This document shows positions 19,832-20,949 of a DNA stretch of 20,949 nucleotides, piece after piece (the stretch's first letter is position 1; every line of letters begins with the position of its first letter). Source of the DNA: Bacillota bacterium (lineage in GTDB: Bacteria; Bacillota; Clostridia; Christensenellales; CAG-138); assembly GCA_023455425.1 (NCBI GenBank), contig JAEYCM010000052.1:1-20949 (forward strand), written 5' to 3'. The notes beneath the pieces are model-generated. The model was given only the letters and a program-made list of their open reading frames with translations. It ran no database searches and was not told the DNA's origin. The translations under genes and the position numbers were made by a program.

Positions 19832-20949
19832 CTACATTTCCAGCGAACCCGTCGTCCGCGGGAAGGGCAGCACGTCGCGGATATTGGCCATACCCGTCAA
19901 ATACATGACCAGGCGCTCAAAGCCCAGCCCGTAGCCAGCGTGGTACACTCCGCCGTAGCGCCGCAGTTCCAGGTACCAGCCGTAAGGCTCCATGTCCATG
20001 TGTAGCTCTTCAATGCGGGATGTGAGGACATCCAGACGCTCCTCGCGCTGGCTGCCGCCGATGATTTCACCCACGCCGGGCACCAGCAGGTCCATCGCGG
20101 CCACCGTCTTGCCATCGTCGTTCTGGCGCATGTAGAAGGCTTTGATTTCTTTGGGATAGTCCGTTACGAACACGGGGCGCTTGTAGACCTGCTCGGTCAG
20201 GTAGCGCTCATGCTCGGTCTGCAGGTCGCAGCCCCAGCTCACGGGGTATTGGAATTCGGCTCCGCTCTCTTCCAAGAGCTTGACGGCTTCCGTATACGTC
20301 ACATGCGCGAACTCGTTGTTGAGCACGTTGTCGAGGCGTTCCAATAATTCCTTGTCGATGAAATTGTTGAAGAACGCCATTTCCTCCGGGCATTTGTCCA
20401 GCACGTCTTTTAATACATACTTCACCATGGCCTCTGCGGTTTCCATATTGCCCGCGAGGTCGCAGAACGCCATTTCCGGCTCAATCATCCAGAATTCCGC
20501 CGCGTGGCGCGCGGTATAAGAGTTTTCCGCCCGGAAGGTAGGCCCGAATGTGTAAATATCGCCAAACGCCAATGCGTACGCCTCGCCGTAAAGCTGTCCG
20601 CTTACGGTCAGGTTCACGCTCTGGCCGAAAAAGTCCTTGGAATAGTCTAACTTTTTTTGATCGTTGCGGGGAAGGTCGTCCAAATCCAGTGTCGTCACGC
20701 GGAACATTTCGCCCGCGCCCTCGCAATCGCTTCCGGTGAGGATGGGTGTGTGCACATACACAAACCCGTGCTGCTGGAAAAAGGCGTGGACCGCGGCAGC
20801 CGCCACGGAGCGCACGCGGAATACCGCCTGGAACGTGTTCGTACGCGGGCGCAGGTGCTGCATGGTGCGCAGGTACTCTAAACTGTGCCGTTTTTTCTGC
20901 AGCGGATATTCCGGCGGGCATTCGCCCAATACGGTCAGCGCCGCCGCCT
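19832..20949 (-). CDS. asnS: Asparaginyl-tRNA synthetase, N-terminal part missing
   Basis: A class IIb aminoacyl-tRNA synthetase that charges tRNA-Asn. The frame is open to the right edge of the window, so the N-terminal anticodon-binding domain and the true start lie outside; the visible 372 residues are the rest. They begin in the linker (YPLQKKRHSLEYLRTMQHLRPRTNTF) and include motif 1 (FQAVFRVRS..), VYVHTPILTGSDCEGAGEMFRVT, motif 2 FRAENSYTARHAAEFWMIEPEM and motif 3 GFERLVMYLTGMANIRDVLPFPRTTGS. The EGAGEMF insertion and final FPRTTGS distinguish it from AspRS and LysRS. A poor hairpin (19788-19810) lies after the stop, so some reading into the BusR-like gene is possible. Confidence 0.95.
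   Translation of the reverse strand, partial: AAALTVLGECPPEYPLQKKRHSLEYLRTMQHLRPRTNTFQAVFRVRSVAAAAVHAFFQQHGFVYVHTPILTGSDCEGAGEMFRVTTLDLDDLPRNDQKKLDYSKDFFGQSVNLTVSGQLYGEAYALAFGDIYTFGPTFRAENSYTARHAAEFWMIEPEMAFCDLAGNMETAEAMVKYVLKDVLDKCPEEMAFFNNFIDKELLERLDNVLNNEFAHVTYTEAVKLLEESGAEFQYPVSWGCDLQTEHERYLTEQVYKRPVFVTDYPKEIKAFYMRQNDDGKTVAAMDLLVPGVGEIIGGSQREERLDVLTSRIEELHMDMEPYGWYLELRRYGGVYHAGYGLGFERLVMYLTGMANIRDVLPFPRTTGSLEM

Overview
The window is chromosomal DNA from a Gram-positive, probably spore-forming member of the Clostridia (Firmicutes). The reasons are the spore-coat/cortex genes yabP and yabQ beside a DivIC-type division gene, the cluster rho - rpmE - DUF1385 - prmC - prfA - sua5 - LMW phosphatase - rpiB - upp (the clostridial version of the Bacillus ywk/ywl region), strong AGGAGG ribosome-binding sites and moderately high GC. 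The exact genus cannot be read from the sequence.

Left part (1-3000): the 3' end of a GyrI-like effector-binding protein on the + strand converges on a minus-strand block yabP-yabQ-divIC-ppx-crcB. The block has a sporulation-type promoter candidate before yabP, a vegetative extended -10 promoter before divIC, and a promoter plus leader hairpins before crcB.

Middle part (3100-14100): a + strand housekeeping run. Rho has a very long N-terminal insertion rich in Gln and Tyr. Then come ribosomal protein L31, a DUF1385 membrane protein, PrmC, a CapA-like lipoprotein, release factor RF1 (the substrate of PrmC), the Sua5 tRNA-modification enzyme, a YwlE-like phosphatase, RpiB and uracil phosphoribosyltransferase. 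Two gaps, 10583-11090 and 12692-12887, are packed with hairpins, and a related palindromic element lies at 486-575.

Right part (14100-20949): an AT-richer accessory patch holds a 73-aa XRE regulator and a divergent 46-aa small protein, which share an overlapping promoter with two matching 17-bp dyads. An AEC-family permease follows. On the minus strand are a complete betaine-type ABC transporter (binding lipoprotein, permease, CBS-domain ATPase) and a BusR-like GntR/RCK_C regulator, which suggests c-di-AMP-linked osmolyte uptake. The window ends inside asnS (asparaginyl-tRNA synthetase).

The observations most worth follow-up are the prion-like Gln/Tyr-rich domain of Rho, the twin-operator XRE/small-protein module, the BusR-type module with two dyads at the transporter promoter, and the structured leaders and hairpin-dense gaps.
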